From NCBI GenBank assembly GCA_902779615.1, contig CACZCM010000019.1, forward strand, positions 1 to 35,602: a DNA stretch of 35,602 nucleotides, read 5' to 3'. The notes below the pieces were generated by a model that had not been told where the DNA came from, searched no databases, and saw only the letters and a list, made by a program, of their open reading frames with translations. Made by a program: the position numbers and the translations under genes. This DNA comes from an uncultured Ruminococcus sp. GTDB taxonomy: Bacteria; Bacillota; Clostridia; Oscillospirales; Acutalibacteraceae. This document shows, piece by piece, positions 16,534 through 25,644 of the stretch; within the stretch, counting starts at the first letter, position 1; every line of letters starts with the position of its first letter.

Positions 16534-16605
16534 TTGGCAGGAGTATAGATCCACATACAGAATGCACAAGCCTTCGGCTTGTCTTTGCTTATTGAAAGCA
16601 GAGCT
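16534..16605 (-). repeat. Partial hairpin-element copy in the tlyA leader
   Basis: GCAGGAGTATAGATC and the double hairpin ACAAGCC-TTC-GGCTTGT then TGCTTATTGAAAGCA match 33235-33297. It ends 31 nt before the tlyA start. The orientation relative to the gene is the same as at spoIIIAA and the DUF975-like gene. Confidence 0.6.
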
Positions 16606-16636
16606 ATATTACAAAATCACTTGAGGAGTGTTTGAT

Positions 16637-17461
16637 TTGGCAGCAAAAAAAAGACTTGATGTTATGCTGTATGAGCGAGGGCTTGCAGCAAGCCGCGAAA
16701 AGGCTAAGGCGATCATCATGTCGGGAATTGTATATGTTGACAACCAGAAGGCGGATAAGCCGGGAGCAGATTATTCAGAAGACGTTTCGATCGAAGTCAG
16801 AGGCAGCACGCTGAAATATGTAAGCCGAGGCGGATTGAAGCTTGAGAAGGCGATGGAGGTCTTTCCAATCACTCTTGACGGCTGCATTGCGATGGATATA
16901 GGCGCATCAACGGGAGGATTTACCGATTGTATGCTCCAAAACAATGCCGCAAAGGTCTATTCGATCGATGTGGGTTACGGTCAGCTTGCATGGAAGCTGC
17001 GCACGGACGAAAGGGTCGTCAATCTTGAACGCACAAATTTCCGTTATGTTACAAGTGAACAGATACCCGATGAAATAGATTTTTTCAGTGTTGATGTGTC
17101 GTTTATTTCACTGAAAAAAATACTGCCTGCTGCAAGAGGCTTTTTGAAGGAGAACGGCAGCGGAGTTTGTTTGATAAAGCCGCAGTTTGAGGCGGGTCGT
17201 GAGAATGTCGGGAAAAATGGCGTTGTAAGAGATCCCAAGGTCCATTTATCTGTTATCGAGGATATTTTGGCGTTTGCGGGAGAGATCGGCTTTGAGGTGT
17301 TGGGGCTTGATTTTTCGCCCGTGAAAGGTCCGGAGGGAAACATCGAATACCTTATGTATATCAGAAAATGTGATGAATGCACAGCGCTTTCGGGAATAGA
17401 CGCAGGGGACGTTGTGCGCCGATCTCACGAAGAGCTTGACAAGCATTCTCAGCACGCATGA
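16637..17461 (+). CDS. tlyA: TlyA-type S4/FtsJ-like rRNA 2'-O-methyltransferase
   Basis: 274 residues. An N-terminal S4 RNA-binding domain (KKRLDVMLYERGLAASREKA) is followed by an FtsJ-like methyltransferase fold with the SAM motif AMDIGASTGGFTDCML and the catalytic-region motifs IDVGYGQLAW and CLIKPQFEAGRE. TlyA/YqxC proteins 2'-O-methylate rRNA in some species or act as putative hemolysins in older annotation. TTG 16637 follows GAGGAG with 8 nt spacing, and the N-terminus MAAKKRLDV is typical. The GTG at 16628 overlaps the binding site. It is part of the conserved dxs-tlyA-nadK order. Confidence 0.93.
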   Translation: MAAKKRLDVMLYERGLAASREKAKAIIMSGIVYVDNQKADKPGADYSEDVSIEVRGSTLKYVSRGGLKLEKAMEVFPITLDGCIAMDIGASTGGFTDCMLQNNAAKVYSIDVGYGQLAWKLRTDERVVNLERTNFRYVTSEQIPDEIDFFSVDVSFISLKKILPAARGFLKENGSGVCLIKPQFEAGRENVGKNGVVRDPKVHLSVIEDILAFAGEIGFEVLGLDFSPVKGPEGNIEYLMYIRKCDECTALSGIDAGDVVRRSHEELDKHSQHA

Positions 17462-17487
17462 CCGTATATTTCTATTTCTTTCAAACA

Positions 17488-17545
17488 TTAGAAGCTATGC
17501 TTTCAATAAGCTGACACAAGCCGCAGGCTTCCCTCTGTGGTTGTA
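17488..17545 (+). repeat. Internally deleted copy of the hairpin element
   Basis: The first half, with GCTTTCAATAAGC and ACAAGCC-GCA-GGCTT, is joined directly to the far end CTCTGTGGTTGTA. Both parts are found at the two ends of the full copy at 33106-33305. It lies between tlyA and nadK. Confidence 0.6.
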
Positions 17546-17583
17546 CCATCGTGAAATGTTGTGACACGTAAAGGATAAGTATT

Positions 17584-18441
17584 ATGACAATTGCTGTGAT
17601 CCCATATGCCGGAAAAGCCGATGCGGTGTTGTATGCCCGTGATGTGATCGATCGTCTTCGGGAGTTTGGCTGCAGCTTTACGATTCCGACATCACTGAAA
17701 GACAAATTAAAATGCAGCTGCGCCGAATATTTCGACAGCGAGTTTGAGGCGGTAAAAAACGCAGATCTTGCAGTGTCGGTCGGCGGCGACGGAACGATAA
17801 TCCATACCGCAAAGGACGCCGCAGTTCTCGGAAAGCCTGTTCTCGGAGTGAACTGCGGCAGAGTCGGCTTTGTGGCGGGACTTGAGCCGAGCGAGCTTTC
17901 CCTGCTCGGAAGGCTTTTTTCGGGAGATTATGCTGTCGATGAACGAATGCTTCTCGAGATCGACGTCAAGAAAAACGGCGAATGTCACCGAACATATGCG
18001 CTCAATGATGTTACTGTGACGAACGGCGCAGTGTCGAGAATGATAGATCTTGACGTATATCTTAACGGCGAGCCGATCACGTCATATCGTGCCGACGGTG
18101 TTATCGCGGCAACTCCCACAGGCTCTACCGCCTATTCGCTGTCTGCGGGGGGACCTGTTATCGAGCCGCATATGAAGTGTATTTTGTTAACGCCGATCTG
18201 CCCTCATTCTCTGTTTTCTCGTTCGGTCTTGTTTTCCGATGATTCCGAGGTGATGATCTGCAAGGGCAGCGCCAGCCGCGCCGACCCGTTTATTACAGTG
18301 GACGGAAGACATTCCGAGTCCATAGGCGGGGGCGATACGATCACAGTAAGACGTGCGCCGTGCGCCGCAAGGTTTATTAAGCTGAATAACAAGAATTTTT
18401 ACAGAATACTAAATGAAAAGCTGAACGAGAGGATGGGGTGA
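17584..18441 (+). CDS. nadK: NAD kinase
   Basis: 285 residues. It phosphorylates NAD to NADP. GGDGTIIHTAK is the diagnostic phosphate-binding motif, and ATPTGSTAYSLSAGGP is the second conserved site. Start 17584 follows AAAGGA. argR begins 1 nt after the stop, so the two are coupled. Confidence 0.96.
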   Translation: MTIAVIPYAGKADAVLYARDVIDRLREFGCSFTIPTSLKDKLKCSCAEYFDSEFEAVKNADLAVSVGGDGTIIHTAKDAAVLGKPVLGVNCGRVGFVAGLEPSELSLLGRLFSGDYAVDERMLLEIDVKKNGECHRTYALNDVTVTNGAVSRMIDLDVYLNGEPITSYRADGVIAATPTGSTAYSLSAGGPVIEPHMKCILLTPICPHSLFSRSVLFSDDSEVMICKGSASRADPFITVDGRHSESIGGGDTITVRRAPCAARFIKLNNKNFYRILNEKLNERMG

Positions 18442-18442
18442 A

Positions 18443-18892
18443 ATGAAGCAGGGCCGACAGGAGATGCTCACAAAGCTGATACAAAATAAAAAGATCTCCA
18501 CGCAGGACGAGTTGATCTCCGAACTGAGGGCGGCAGGGTATGCGGTCACACAGGCGACTGTTTCCAGAGATATCAGACAGCTTCAGCTTGTAAAGCGAAA
18601 ATCAAGATCAGGTAAGTATTATTATGCGCTGCCCGATTCGAGCGACGATCATACCGCCGACAGACTTCAGTTTATGCTCACCTCTGCGGCAACGGCAGTT
18701 GATTATGCCGGTAATATTGTTGTGATAAAAACTGAGGGCGGAATGGCTCAGGCGCTGTGTGCGTCGCTGGATTCGGCGGAGCTTGAAGAAATAATCGGAA
18801 CGATAGCAGGGGACGATACGATCTTTATTGCTGTGAAAACACAGGAGCAGGCAGTTAGTCTTGCGGCGAGATTTCGTGAGGGAAAGCTGTAG
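18443..18892 (+). CDS. argR: Arginine repressor ArgR/AhrC
   Basis: 149 residues. An N-terminal winged helix (ISTQDELISELRAAGYAVTQATVSRDIRQL) is followed by an arginine-binding oligomerisation domain with GTIAGDDTIFIAVKT. ArgR represses arginine synthesis genes and can activate catabolism. The position before recN is the ancestral Firmicute order, as with ahrC-recN in Bacillus. Start 18443 has GGGGTG just upstream. Confidence 0.96.
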   Translation: MKQGRQEMLTKLIQNKKISTQDELISELRAAGYAVTQATVSRDIRQLQLVKRKSRSGKYYYALPDSSDDHTADRLQFMLTSAATAVDYAGNIVVIKTEGGMAQALCASLDSAELEEIIGTIAGDDTIFIAVKTQEQAVSLAARFREGKL

Positions 18893-18927
18893 AGCGCAGC
18901 TGTTCGGAAGGATCTAAGGTGGGATAA

Positions 18928-20592
18928 ATGCTTACAAATATTTATATTGAAAATGTTGCGGTCATCGAAAAGGCGAGCATTGATTTTGGCGGTGAGTTCA
19001 ACGTTCTGACGGGTGAAACAGGCGCAGGCAAGTCGATAATTATCGACTCGATCAATGCGATCATGGGTCAGCGTGTGTCGAAGGAGCTTATTAGAAGCGG
19101 CGAGAAGCAGGCTTTCATCAGCGCAGTTTTCAGCGATGTTTCCGAAGAAGCAAAGCGCAGGCTTGACGAATGGGGGATCGAGGACGACGGCGGAGATTAT
19201 ATTCTACAGCGGACGATCACCGCGCAGGGCAAGAATACGTGCAGGATCAACGGCCGCCCGACAACTCTTTCGTCACTGAGAGACATCAGTCCTCATCTGA
19301 TAAATATATATGGGCAGAACGAGGGCTACGATTTTATGACTGCCGACAGCCATATCAAATATATCGATGCGCTGGGCGACTATCCCGAGATCATTAATGA
19401 CTACAAAAAAAAGTATGAGGTTTTTTCTGACATAAAAAAGAAGCTTGGTTCGATGACCGATGATATTCGCGACAGGGAACGAAAGATCGATCTTCTTCGA
19501 TATCAAATAGATGAGATAGAGAACGCAGATCCCGAGCCGGGCGAGATGGAGGAGCTTGATCGGCGCCGACGTATTCTGATGAACGGCGAAAAGATCCGCA
19601 GCGGCGTTGCAGAGGCGTATGCTGCGCTGACGGGAGAAGACGACGGAGGGATCTTGTCGGCGCTCGAAGACGTCAGCCGAGGGCTGGAGGAGCTTTCGCA
19701 GCTTCACCCCGATCTTGAAGATCTTGCCGGGAGGATCAATTCTGCGTATGAGGAGTTGAACGACTGCCACTACGATCTGCGAAGCGTCTATGACGATCTC
19801 GATTTTGACCCCGAGGAGCTTGAAGAGGTCGAAGAGCGGCGGGAGCTGCTGAAAAAGCTTTCGCTCAAATACGGAAGCACGGAAGAGGAAATTATTGAGT
19901 TCTGTGAGAATGCGAGAGCAGAGCTGAACGAGCTTATCTCATATGAAGTTAACAAAGACGCGCTTGAGAAACAGTTTCGAAATTCCGAAAAAACGCTGAC
20001 GTCCGCGGCAAAGCTGCTGACAGAGTCAAGAAAACAAGCAGCCGAAAAGTTCTCCGAGGCTGTTATGAATGAACTGAGATACCTCGATATGCCAAATGTC
20101 GTGATGGTGCCGAAGATCACGCCGTGCAGCTTTACGCCGAACGGCTGTGACATTTTGGAGCTGCTGATCTCTCCGAACCCCGGAGAGGAGCCGAAGCCGC
20201 TTTCTAAGATCGCCTCGGGAGGCGAGCTGTCGAGATTGATGCTTGCAGTGAAGACGATCATTGCCGAAAAAGACGAGATCGACACGCTTATTTTTGATGA
20301 GATCGATACGGGTATAAGCGGATCTGCGGCATCAAAGGTCGGCAGTAAGCTGAAGCAGCTTTCTCAGACGCATCAGGTACTATGCATTACCCACCAGGCG
20401 CAGATAGCAGCGCTTGCGAGCGAGCATTTGTTCATAAAGAAAAACGTCGAAGGCGGAAAGACCTTTACCGAGGTAAAGAAGCTTGGCTTTGAAGAGAGAA
20501 AGCGGGAGCTTTCGAGGATAATAGACGGAACGAACTACTCTGAGGTATCGCTGCGCCATGCCGAACAGATGCTGCTGAGAGCGGCGGAATAA
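18928..20592 (+). CDS. recN: DNA repair ATPase RecN
   Basis: 554 residues. An SMC-like ATPase acting early in double-strand break repair. Walker A is TGETGAGKSIIIDS (about 29-42). A long central coiled-coil (about 150-370) precedes the signature IASGGELSRLMLAVK and Walker B TLIFDEIDTGISG. ATG 18928 follows AAGGTGGGATAA. In Bacillus the next genes are spoIVB and spo0A; here they are not present after recN. Confidence 0.97.
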   Translation: MLTNIYIENVAVIEKASIDFGGEFNVLTGETGAGKSIIIDSINAIMGQRVSKELIRSGEKQAFISAVFSDVSEEAKRRLDEWGIEDDGGDYILQRTITAQGKNTCRINGRPTTLSSLRDISPHLINIYGQNEGYDFMTADSHIKYIDALGDYPEIINDYKKKYEVFSDIKKKLGSMTDDIRDRERKIDLLRYQIDEIENADPEPGEMEELDRRRRILMNGEKIRSGVAEAYAALTGEDDGGILSALEDVSRGLEELSQLHPDLEDLAGRINSAYEELNDCHYDLRSVYDDLDFDPEELEEVEERRELLKKLSLKYGSTEEEIIEFCENARAELNELISYEVNKDALEKQFRNSEKTLTSAAKLLTESRKQAAEKFSEAVMNELRYLDMPNVVMVPKITPCSFTPNGCDILELLISPNPGEEPKPLSKIASGGELSRLMLAVKTIIAEKDEIDTLIFDEIDTGISGSAASKVGSKLKQLSQTHQVLCITHQAQIAALASEHLFIKKNVEGGKTFTEVKKLGFEERKRELSRIIDGTNYSEVSLRHAEQMLLRAAE

Positions 20593-20699
20593 TAGTAAAG
20601 AAGCGCATTTTGCCGATCACCTGCCGTTTTCCGCCGCATTGCAGCGGCAATAATAATTACACCGATCGCAAACACAGGTCGGTTGTTTGGAGTGATAAA

Positions 20700-21908
20700 A
20701 TGAAGATTCCTTTTTCGCCTCCCGATATCGGTCAGGCAGAGATAAACGCTGTTGTCGAAACAATGAGATCGTCATGGATAACTACGGGGCCGAAGACCGA
20801 AAAGCTCTCACAAATGATCGCCGAACGCTGCCGCACCGAGTATGCGGCGTGCATGAATTCTGCTACCGCCTGCCTTGAGATGGCGCTACGGCTAATGGGG
20901 ATCACCGAGGGTGACGAGGTGATAGTGCCTGCATATACCTACACTGCGTCTGCAAGCGTGATCTATCATGTTGGCGCAAGACCCGTCATCGTTGATGTGG
21001 AGCCGGGAACATACCATATAGATTATGACGAGGTGTACCGCAAGATATCCCCAAAAACAAAAGCTGTTATCCCGGTTGATCTGGGCGGGCTGATGTGCGA
21101 TTACGATAAGCTTCACGAGATCGCAGAGAGCAAACGCAGCCTGTTTTCTGCGAACACCGACCTTCAAAAAGCGTTCGGACGTATTGTGGTTGCAGCAGAC
21201 GGCGCTCATTCTCTTCTGGCACGGCGCGCCGACGGGAAATGCTCCGGCGAGCTTGCCGATTTTACGAGTTTTTCGCTACATGCCGTTAAGAATATTACGA
21301 CTGCCGAGGGCGGAGCATTGACATGGAGAAGTATTGAAGGTCATGACGGCGAAAAGATCAAGAAAACGCTCATGCTGCTTGCTTGTCACGGGCAGGACAG
21401 GGCGTTCAAGCCCGAAGGCGAGAAGCCGTTCTGGGAGTATGACGTGAAGTTTTTGGGCTATAAGCACAATATGACCGATATTCTGGCTTCGATCGGTATC
21501 GTTCAGCTTGAACGCGCCGATGATATAATGGAAAAACGCAGATCGATATTCAGGCGTTATGATGAAGCCTTCAAGGATCTGGGCGGAGTAGAAACACTCG
21601 ATCATTTTACCCGGCTTGGTTCAAGCTGTCATTTGTATATGATGAATATTGTCGGGCGTGATGAAGCTGTTCGAAATGAGTTTATGGACAAAATGCTGGA
21701 TCTGGGCGTGTCGACAAATGTTCACTACAAGCCGCTTCCGCTCCATACGGCATACAAGAATCTCGGGTTTGATATCTCTGATTATCCCAACGCCTACAAT
21801 AGATACAGTACCGAGGTCACGCTGCCTTCATACTCAAAAATGACTGATGACGAGGTATGTTATGTTATTGAGTGTGTTAGACGTGTATATAAAGAAATGA
21901 AGCTTTAA
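20700..21908 (+). CDS. DegT/DnrJ/EryC1/StrS-type PLP aminotransferase
   Basis: 402 residues, a little long for the family because of an insertion around residues 140-165. The predicted PLP lysine is K197 in SFSLHAVKNITTAEGGA, and VVAADGAHS has the usual ring-stacking or phosphate region. These sugar aminotransferases make amino sugars for surface polysaccharides or glycosylation. No sugar-nucleotide partners are adjacent, so the substrate cannot be named. ATG 20700 follows TTGGAGTGATAA; the upstream in-frame ATG at 20610 has no binding site. About 107 nt separate it from recN. Confidence 0.88.
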   Translation: MKIPFSPPDIGQAEINAVVETMRSSWITTGPKTEKLSQMIAERCRTEYAACMNSATACLEMALRLMGITEGDEVIVPAYTYTASASVIYHVGARPVIVDVEPGTYHIDYDEVYRKISPKTKAVIPVDLGGLMCDYDKLHEIAESKRSLFSANTDLQKAFGRIVVAADGAHSLLARRADGKCSGELADFTSFSLHAVKNITTAEGGALTWRSIEGHDGEKIKKTLMLLACHGQDRAFKPEGEKPFWEYDVKFLGYKHNMTDILASIGIVQLERADDIMEKRRSIFRRYDEAFKDLGGVETLDHFTRLGSSCHLYMMNIVGRDEAVRNEFMDKMLDLGVSTNVHYKPLPLHTAYKNLGFDISDYPNAYNRYSTEVTLPSYSKMTDDEVCYVIECVRRVYKEMKL

Positions 21909-21996
21909 CGCTTGGCAGGAAATATTCAAATAGTCGAATTTATCAAAGATTCGCGGGAGCGCGCATAAGGTTTTATTGTTTCCAAAGGAGAAGAAA

Positions 21997-22824
21997 ATGG
22001 AATACGAAATAATTGCACTTGATGTTGACGGGACATTGACAAACTCACACAAGGAGATAACCCCCGCCACACGGAACGCTTTGATCGAAGCTCAGCTTCA
22101 GGGCAAAAAGGTGATAGTTGCGTCGGGACGGCATCAGTTCGGACTGCGCGATATTGCAAATACGCTTCAGCTTGACCGCTTTGGCGGGTGTATTATGGCG
22201 TTCAACGGCGGCAGGGTTGAAGATGCAGCGACGGGAGAGGTGCTCTCGGCGTCATATTTTCCGAAAAAATATATCAAGGCTGTGTATGATACAGTTAAGG
22301 ACGCAGATATCACTGTTATCACATATGAGGGCGATACTCTTATCATGAATGAGAAGGTGAACGACTACTCGTTTATCGAATCGAAGATCCTCGGAATGGA
22401 TTACAAGCAGGTCGATAATTTTGTTGAGTACGTTGATTTTGACATAAATAAAATGCTGCTTGTCGGAGAGCCTGCTGTGATCAATGAGTATGAGAAAATA
22501 TTTATCCGCAGGTTCAAGGGCTATTTTGACGTTTTTAAAAGCTGTCCGTTCTTCCTGGAGGTAATGCCCTTCGGCGTGAATAAGGGCGCGTGTATGCCGA
22601 AGGTGCTTGAGCGTATGGGATTTTGTTCCGAGCAGCTTATTGCCTGCGGCGACAGCTACAACGATATGACGATGATATCTTATGCGGGATTGGGTGTCTG
22701 CATGGGTAACGGTGAGCAGGACGTTAAACGTATTGCCGACGTTATCGCGGATACAAATGATAATGACGGCGTTGCGAAGATCGTACGCAGGTATATGCTC
22801 CGAAAAAACGCTCAGACAGCGTGA
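21997..22824 (+). CDS. Cof-type HAD-IIB hydrolase
   Basis: 275 residues. The HAD nucleophile motif DVDGTLTNS (D9, D11) and motif IV GDSYNDMTMISYAG are present, as is the IIB cap. Cof-type phosphatases dephosphorylate sugar phosphates, FMN or other small metabolites; the substrate cannot be read from sequence. ATG 21997 follows AAAGGAG. It lies 15 nt before the toroid gene, so it is probably in the same operon. Confidence 0.9.
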   Translation: MEYEIIALDVDGTLTNSHKEITPATRNALIEAQLQGKKVIVASGRHQFGLRDIANTLQLDRFGGCIMAFNGGRVEDAATGEVLSASYFPKKYIKAVYDTVKDADITVITYEGDTLIMNEKVNDYSFIESKILGMDYKQVDNFVEYVDFDINKMLLVGEPAVINEYEKIFIRRFKGYFDVFKSCPFFLEVMPFGVNKGACMPKVLERMGFCSEQLIACGDSYNDMTMISYAGLGVCMGNGEQDVKRIADVIADTNDNDGVAKIVRRYMLRKNAQTA

Positions 22825-22839
22825 TAGTGAAGTGACAGT

Positions 22840-24234
22840 ATGAAGAAGATCGTTTCTATTATAATATCACTTTGTTTCGTTTTTGCTCCGATCGAGCTGA
22901 ATGCTGCTGCGATCGATAACTCGAACGAGATAAGCTTGGTGGTTCGGGATATTATACAATGGCAGAATGACTTTCTGGGCGGGGAGGATGAGCTATCGGA
23001 GCATATAGGTGAGAATTACTTCGACTGGCTGGTTTTCGGCGGCTGCCGCATATACGGGGGAGAGAGCCTTAAAGATGAGGTGAACGATTTCTTTTCCGAA
23101 AACAAAGATACGCTGACGCTGCCTGATACAGAACGTCTTTCGATAGTTTATGCTGCCTGCGGCGGCGATATTACGGAGAACGGTATGCTTGACAGCATAA
23201 TGGGGTCACTCCACAAAGCCGAACTGAAAACAAAGATTGTGAATCAGCTTATCTTTGCGCTGCTCACGGTCGACAGCGGGAGATACAAGCTAAGCGGTAA
23301 ATATGATGTAAGCCGAAGCGATATCATTAACGAAATATTATCTCGTCAGATCGATTGCGGCGCGTTATATATGATGAACGAGAAAACTCCTGAAACCGAT
23401 CTTACCGCAATGGCTGTCACTGCGCTTTCGCCTTATGTCAACAGCGATAGCGAGGTTGCCGAAGCAGTGGACCGAATGCTTGGTTACCTTTCGGGAACAA
23501 TAACCGAGGACGGAACTGCGAAGAATTGGGGAAAGGCGTCATGCGAAACAACAGCGCAGGTTTTGACGGCGTTATGTACTGCGGGGATCGATCCTCTTAA
23601 CGACAGTCGTTTCATAAAAAACGGCTGTACACTGAAGGACGGACTGATGACCTACAGGCAGGCTGACGGCAGCTTTGCCCACAACGATGATTCAACCGGC
23701 GGCGACGCATACGCCACAGCGCAGGCACTCTATTCGCTGGGAGCCTTGATCCGCCTTCAAAACGGATATAGAAATCTGTATGATATGCGAGGAGAATTGA
23801 CAGACATTGAGTATGATATGCTCACGAAGCTTGATGATGACGCAGCATTGACCGATACGGCAGATACGCCGGCTATGGAGAAGCTGCAAAATCTGTACAG
23901 CGCGATACCGACCTCGGATCGTATGTACATCAGAAATGCAAGATATGCTCTTTTAAACGAAGATTATTCTCCCGAAGAAAACGCCGACGGAAGCGGGACT
24001 CGATCGGGGATCGATATATTCGAAAGACGGTCAAATGCAGCAAAGCTGAGCGCAGCCGACAAATCGGCAGTGCCTTTGACAGCGGACAATGCGGGGTCAA
24101 GTATTTCGCCAATGCCAAGAAATAAAGGTCGGAATGCTGCCGAAACAGTCGTTCTTCTCCTTTTGGCTTTAGGTGCGGCGGGTACGATCGTGTGGAATCA
24201 CACGGTGCTGAAAAGATCGCAGAAAAAGCTGTAA
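22840..24234 (+). CDS. Membrane-anchored alpha/alpha-toroid (squalene-cyclase-repeat-like) surface protein
   Basis: 464 residues. A signal peptide (MKKIVSIIISLCFVFAPIELNA) precedes an extracellular helical-repeat domain with repeats such as ETTAQVLTALCTAGIDP and GDAYATAQALYSLGALIR, and a DGSFAH turn. These resemble the prenyltransferase/squalene-cyclase repeat toroid that is also the alpha domain of intrinsic factor and transcobalamins. A polar linker (about 360-425) ends in one transmembrane helix (VVLLLLALGAAGTIVWN) and a basic tail, so the domain faces outward. The next gene encodes a transcobalamin C-terminal-like domain. I infer a role in capturing a ligand, possibly a corrinoid. No catalytic residues of cyclases (DXDD) were seen. 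Confidence 0.7.
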   Translation: MKKIVSIIISLCFVFAPIELNAAAIDNSNEISLVVRDIIQWQNDFLGGEDELSEHIGENYFDWLVFGGCRIYGGESLKDEVNDFFSENKDTLTLPDTERLSIVYAACGGDITENGMLDSIMGSLHKAELKTKIVNQLIFALLTVDSGRYKLSGKYDVSRSDIINEILSRQIDCGALYMMNEKTPETDLTAMAVTALSPYVNSDSEVAEAVDRMLGYLSGTITEDGTAKNWGKASCETTAQVLTALCTAGIDPLNDSRFIKNGCTLKDGLMTYRQADGSFAHNDDSTGGDAYATAQALYSLGALIRLQNGYRNLYDMRGELTDIEYDMLTKLDDDAALTDTADTPAMEKLQNLYSAIPTSDRMYIRNARYALLNEDYSPEENADGSGTRSGIDIFERRSNAAKLSAADKSAVPLTADNAGSSISPMPRNKGRNAAETVVLLLLALGAAGTIVWNHTVLKRSQKKL

Positions 24235-24258
24235 AACTGCAAATATGAAGGTGTAACA

Positions 24259-24804
24259 TTGAGGAAACGTTATTTTGCTGCTGCGGCGGTTGGAGGAATG
24301 ATCGTTTTTGCGGCGCTTAATTTTGAGTTAGCCGAAGATCATTTTTCTCCCGGGATCGATCAGCGCAGTATTGTCGGAAGCGTGACGCTGAGCGCAGACT
24401 GCCGCGAGTTTTTGAAGACCGAAAAAGCGCAGAAGTATATCGAAGATGGGGTCATTCCGTCAGACGGGATAATTTTGGAGGAATCACAGTACAGTCTGCA
24501 CGAGGGCGATTCAGCGTTCACCGTACTGAAAAGTGCGCTGAACGAGAACAACGTGCTGTTTGATTACACGAACGTTTCCGAGCATTCGGTATACGTTAAG
24601 GGTATCAGCAATGTGTATGAATATGACGGCGGCGATCTTTCGGGCTGGATGTACAGCGTGAACGGAGTGTTTCCGACTGCGGCGTGTTCGGAGTATATTC
24701 TTGAGAACGGCGATGAGGTGAGGTGGATGTATACGTGCGATCTTGGGCGCGACATTGGAGATACATATTATGATACTGCGCCGAATGTTGGTGATTCACA
24801 GTGA
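24259..24804 (+). CDS. DUF4430 (transcobalamin C-terminal-like) surface protein
   Basis: 181 residues. An N-terminal hydrophobic segment (FAAAAVGGMIVFAALNF) should act as signal or anchor. Residues about 85-170 fit the DUF4430 domain: GDSAFTVLKSAL, GISNVYEYDGGDLSGWMYSVNG and ENGDEVRWMYTCDLG. In human transcobalamin and intrinsic factor this beta domain closes over cobalamin. It starts with TTG 24259 after GAAGGTG and is 24 nt downstream of the toroid gene; the last 4 nt overlap the ecfT-like gene (GTGA), which suggests coupled translation. Confidence 0.8.
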   Translation: MRKRYFAAAAVGGMIVFAALNFELAEDHFSPGIDQRSIVGSVTLSADCREFLKTEKAQKYIEDGVIPSDGIILEESQYSLHEGDSAFTVLKSALNENNVLFDYTNVSEHSVYVKGISNVYEYDGGDLSGWMYSVNGVFPTAACSEYILENGDEVRWMYTCDLGRDIGDTYYDTAPNVGDSQ

Positions 24805-25634
24805 GAAGAAGATGCATTCTGGACAGAAGTCACCCGCTGACGCTGCTTATATGGTACATCTCAATGATCACGATTACGGTTATCATCCTCGACCCCATAA
24901 TAACATTATCATCGCTTATCATGGGAACGATACACATTATTCTTGTGAACGGAAAGCCAACGCCCTCGTTTGCGCTGCGCTGCGTACTTTTCGCGTCTGC
25001 TGCGGCTTTGCTTAACCCGCTGTTTTCTCACCATGGAGTGACAGTGCTGTTTTTCTTGAGGGGGCTGCCAATAACGCTCGAAGCGCTGCTTTTCGGAGCG
25101 GAAATGTCGGCGGCTGCGTGCGCAGCGCTGATGTGGTGCGCGTCGCTTTCAATATTCATGACGTCGGATAAGATCACGATGCTTTTTGGCAGTGTAATGC
25201 CAAGGCTTGCGGTGCTGTTGTCGCTGACGCTCAGATTTATCCCGCTCATACGAGAAAAACACCGAAATATCCTTATCGCACAGCGAGGACTCCGCAGCGA
25301 CAGCGAAGAAAAGCGGAGCATAAAATTTTATGCGGCAGTGTATTCTGCTTTGGTATCACAAATTCTGGAGGATTCCATCGAAATGTCAGACTCCATGCGC
25401 AGCCGAGGAATTCGCCTGAAGGGAAGATCATTTTACTCGGATTTCAGACTGCGCAGCTGCGATGTAGTTATGATCTCGCTGTCGATCGTCATGATGTCAA
25501 TGATCGTATTTCTGCGTGCCAACGGCGCTGCCGATTTTTCGTTTTATCCTACTGTTTCACCGGTACGGTTCACAGGAGGATCATGTGTTTTGTATTTGGC
25601 ATTCATTGTTATAGGGATAATGTGTTATTTTTGA
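24801..25634 (+). CDS. ECF transporter transmembrane (EcfT/CbiQ-like) subunit
   Basis: 277 residues with about six hydrophobic segments. The EcfT coupling motifs are visible as IAQRGLRSD and the C-terminal SMRSRGIRLKGR, the Arg-Gly coupling helices that contact the ATPases. Such subunits join a substrate-binding S component to two EcfA ATPases. Neither S nor EcfA genes are adjacent, so it must be shared with partners elsewhere. It starts with GTG 24801, overlapping the DUF4430 gene, and ends 10 nt before spoIIIAD on the opposite strand. Confidence 0.82.
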   Translation: MRRRCILDRSHPLTLLIWYISMITITVIILDPIITLSSLIMGTIHIILVNGKPTPSFALRCVLFASAAALLNPLFSHHGVTVLFFLRGLPITLEALLFGAEMSAAACAALMWCASLSIFMTSDKITMLFGSVMPRLAVLLSLTLRFIPLIREKHRNILIAQRGLRSDSEEKRSIKFYAAVYSALVSQILEDSIEMSDSMRSRGIRLKGRSFYSDFRLRSCDVVMISLSIVMMSMIVFLRANGAADFSFYPTVSPVRFTGGSCVLYLAFIVIGIMCYF

Positions 25635-25644
25635 TGATAGTATA

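Noticed and set aside
21909..22839. Cobalamin riboswitch for the toroid-DUF4430-EcfT module
   Set aside because: No B12-box-like sequence or expected multi-stem leader is visible; intergenic gaps there are 88 nt or less.
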